DNA of 40,520 nt from Clostridiales bacterium UBA1740. Lineage in GTDB: Bacteria; Bacillota; Clostridia; Oscillospirales; CAG-272. The notes below the pieces were generated by a model. The model saw only the letters and a list, made by a program, of their open reading frames with translations. It made no database searches and was not told the DNA's origin. The position numbers were made by a program, and so were the translations under genes. The stretch spans positions 6,049 to 46,568 of the forward strand of contig DCHY01000013.1 of assembly GCA_002315715.1 (NCBI GenBank), given 5' to 3'. Position 1 is the first letter of the stretch. Every line of letters starts with the position of its first letter. This document shows, in pieces, positions 39,886 to 40,520 of this stretch.

Positions 39886-40520
39886 ATGTACAGCGTTTGT
39901 AAAAGAGATGGCAAGGTCGTTGACTTTACTATTGACAAAATCAAACAAGCCATGGTTCAGGCGTTCGATGCCTGCGATAAGCAGTATCACGGCGACGTTC
40001 TCGACTTTCTCGCATTGAAAGTCACCGCCGATTTTGAACCGAAAATCAAGGACGGAAAAATTGCCGTCGAGGATATCCAGGACAGCGTGGAATCGGTCTT
40101 GATCAAAGCCGGTTACGACGACGTTGCCAAGGCGTATATCCTTTACCGTAAACAAAGAGAAAAGCTTCGTAATCTCGGCACGACGCTTCTCGACTACAAA
40201 ACCATCGTGGATAACTATCTGAAAATCAACGACTGGCGCGTGAAAGAAAACTCCACCGTCACCTATTCCGTCGGCGGTTTGATTCTTTCCAACTCCGGTG
40301 CCATCACCGCCAACTACTGGCTGTCGGAAATCTACGACCAGGAAATTGCCGATGCCCACAGAAACGCCGATATTCACCTGCACGACCTTTCGATGCTCAC
40401 CGGTTATTGCGCCGGTTGGTCTCTCAAACAGTTGATTCAGGAAGGCCTCGGCGGCGTCACCGGCAAAATCACCTCGGCACCCGCCGCACACCTTGCCACC
40501 CTCTGCAACCAGATGGTCAA
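39886..40520 (+). CDS. nrdD: Anaerobic (class III) ribonucleoside-triphosphate reductase, 3' truncated by window edge
   Basis: Reduces ribonucleotides to deoxyribonucleotides for DNA synthesis under anoxia, using a glycyl radical set by NrdG. The 211 visible residues begin with an ATP-cone allosteric domain (about 1-95; MYSVCKRDGKVVDFTIDKIKQAM) and continue into the catalytic barrel (NSTVTYSVGGLILSNSG, YWLSEIYD, DAHRNADIHLHDLSMLTGYCAGWSLKQLI), whose HLHD and GYCAGW motifs are typical of NrdD. The glycyl-radical and zinc-binding C-terminus lies beyond the window. AAGGAG lies 7 bases before ATG 39886. Regulated by the NrdR boxes upstream. Confidence 0.93.
   Translation, partial: MYSVCKRDGKVVDFTIDKIKQAMVQAFDACDKQYHGDVLDFLALKVTADFEPKIKDGKIAVEDIQDSVESVLIKAGYDDVAKAYILYRKQREKLRNLGTTLLDYKTIVDNYLKINDWRVKENSTVTYSVGGLILSNSGAITANYWLSEIYDQEIADAHRNADIHLHDLSMLTGYCAGWSLKQLIQEGLGGVTGKITSAPAAHLATLCNQMV

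Noticed and set aside
1..40520. CRISPR arrays, tRNA or rRNA genes, insertion sequences, prophage.
   Set aside because: No regularly spaced repeats, tRNA-like cloverleaf, transposase or phage-type genes were seen on reading both strands.

Overview
The window looks like a chromosomal segment of an anaerobic, endospore-forming member of the Clostridia (Firmicutes), probably a gut-type, mid-GC lineage. The evidence is direct: sporulation genes spoVAC-spoVAD-spoVAE, spoIVB and sigG; a class III (oxygen-sensitive) ribonucleotide reductase; strong GGAGG-type ribosome binding sites; textbook sigma-A promoters (TTGACT-17-TATAAT); and intrinsic terminators. The sequence is densely coding. I see no tRNA, rRNA, CRISPR array, insertion sequence or prophage, and no stretch above about 300 bases lacks a gene.

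Layout. 1-1017: 3' part of a pyrimidine-nucleoside phosphorylase, convergent with a three-gene spoVA operon (2884 to 1075, minus strand) that carries a near-perfect forespore sigma-G promoter. 3072-4042: pyrR convergent with a DUF2752 membrane protein. 4110-6834: a small envelope operon (membrane protein, conserved small protein, secreted lipoprotein nuclease with a zinc-binding tail, DUF1653, lipoprotein). 13977-6908 (minus): a complete F-type ATP synthase operon, AtpZ-AtpI-B-E-F-H-A-G-D-C. Its c subunit carries two ion-site carboxylates, pointing to Na+ coupling. 14204-20817: two tandem heparinase II/III-like proteins, ruvX, a PTS EIIC_2-type membrane protein and pncB. 20860-24042: lipoprotein, spoIVB, polysaccharide flippase. 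25602-24083 (minus): a SleB-type hydrolase and a purine-type phosphoribosyltransferase.

25820-34988: the most interesting block, nine co-directional genes with gaps under 35 bases between one sigma-A promoter and one long terminator hairpin. They are a cytosolic neutral-ceramidase-like protein, MFS transporter, YitT protein, FGGY sugar kinase, fucose/arabinose-isomerase-family protein, archaeal-type triose-phosphate-isomerase-like protein, SIS-domain sugar-phosphate isomerase, YjbQ protein and fructose-6-phosphate-aldolase-like transaldolase. Together they look like a complete but unassigned carbohydrate catabolic route (import, isomerise, phosphorylate, isomerise again, aldol cleavage). I could not match it to a characterised pathway.

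35894-35118 (minus): sigG with a probable autoregulatory sigma-G promoter. 36057-39699: long-chain acyl-CoA synthetase, then a PH-domain membrane protein overlapping an M16 metallopeptidase. 39886-end: nrdD, preceded by two NrdR boxes exactly 32 bp apart. The sporulation genes tie together functionally: SigG should drive spoVACDE in the forespore, and SpoIVB from the forespore signals to the mother cell.
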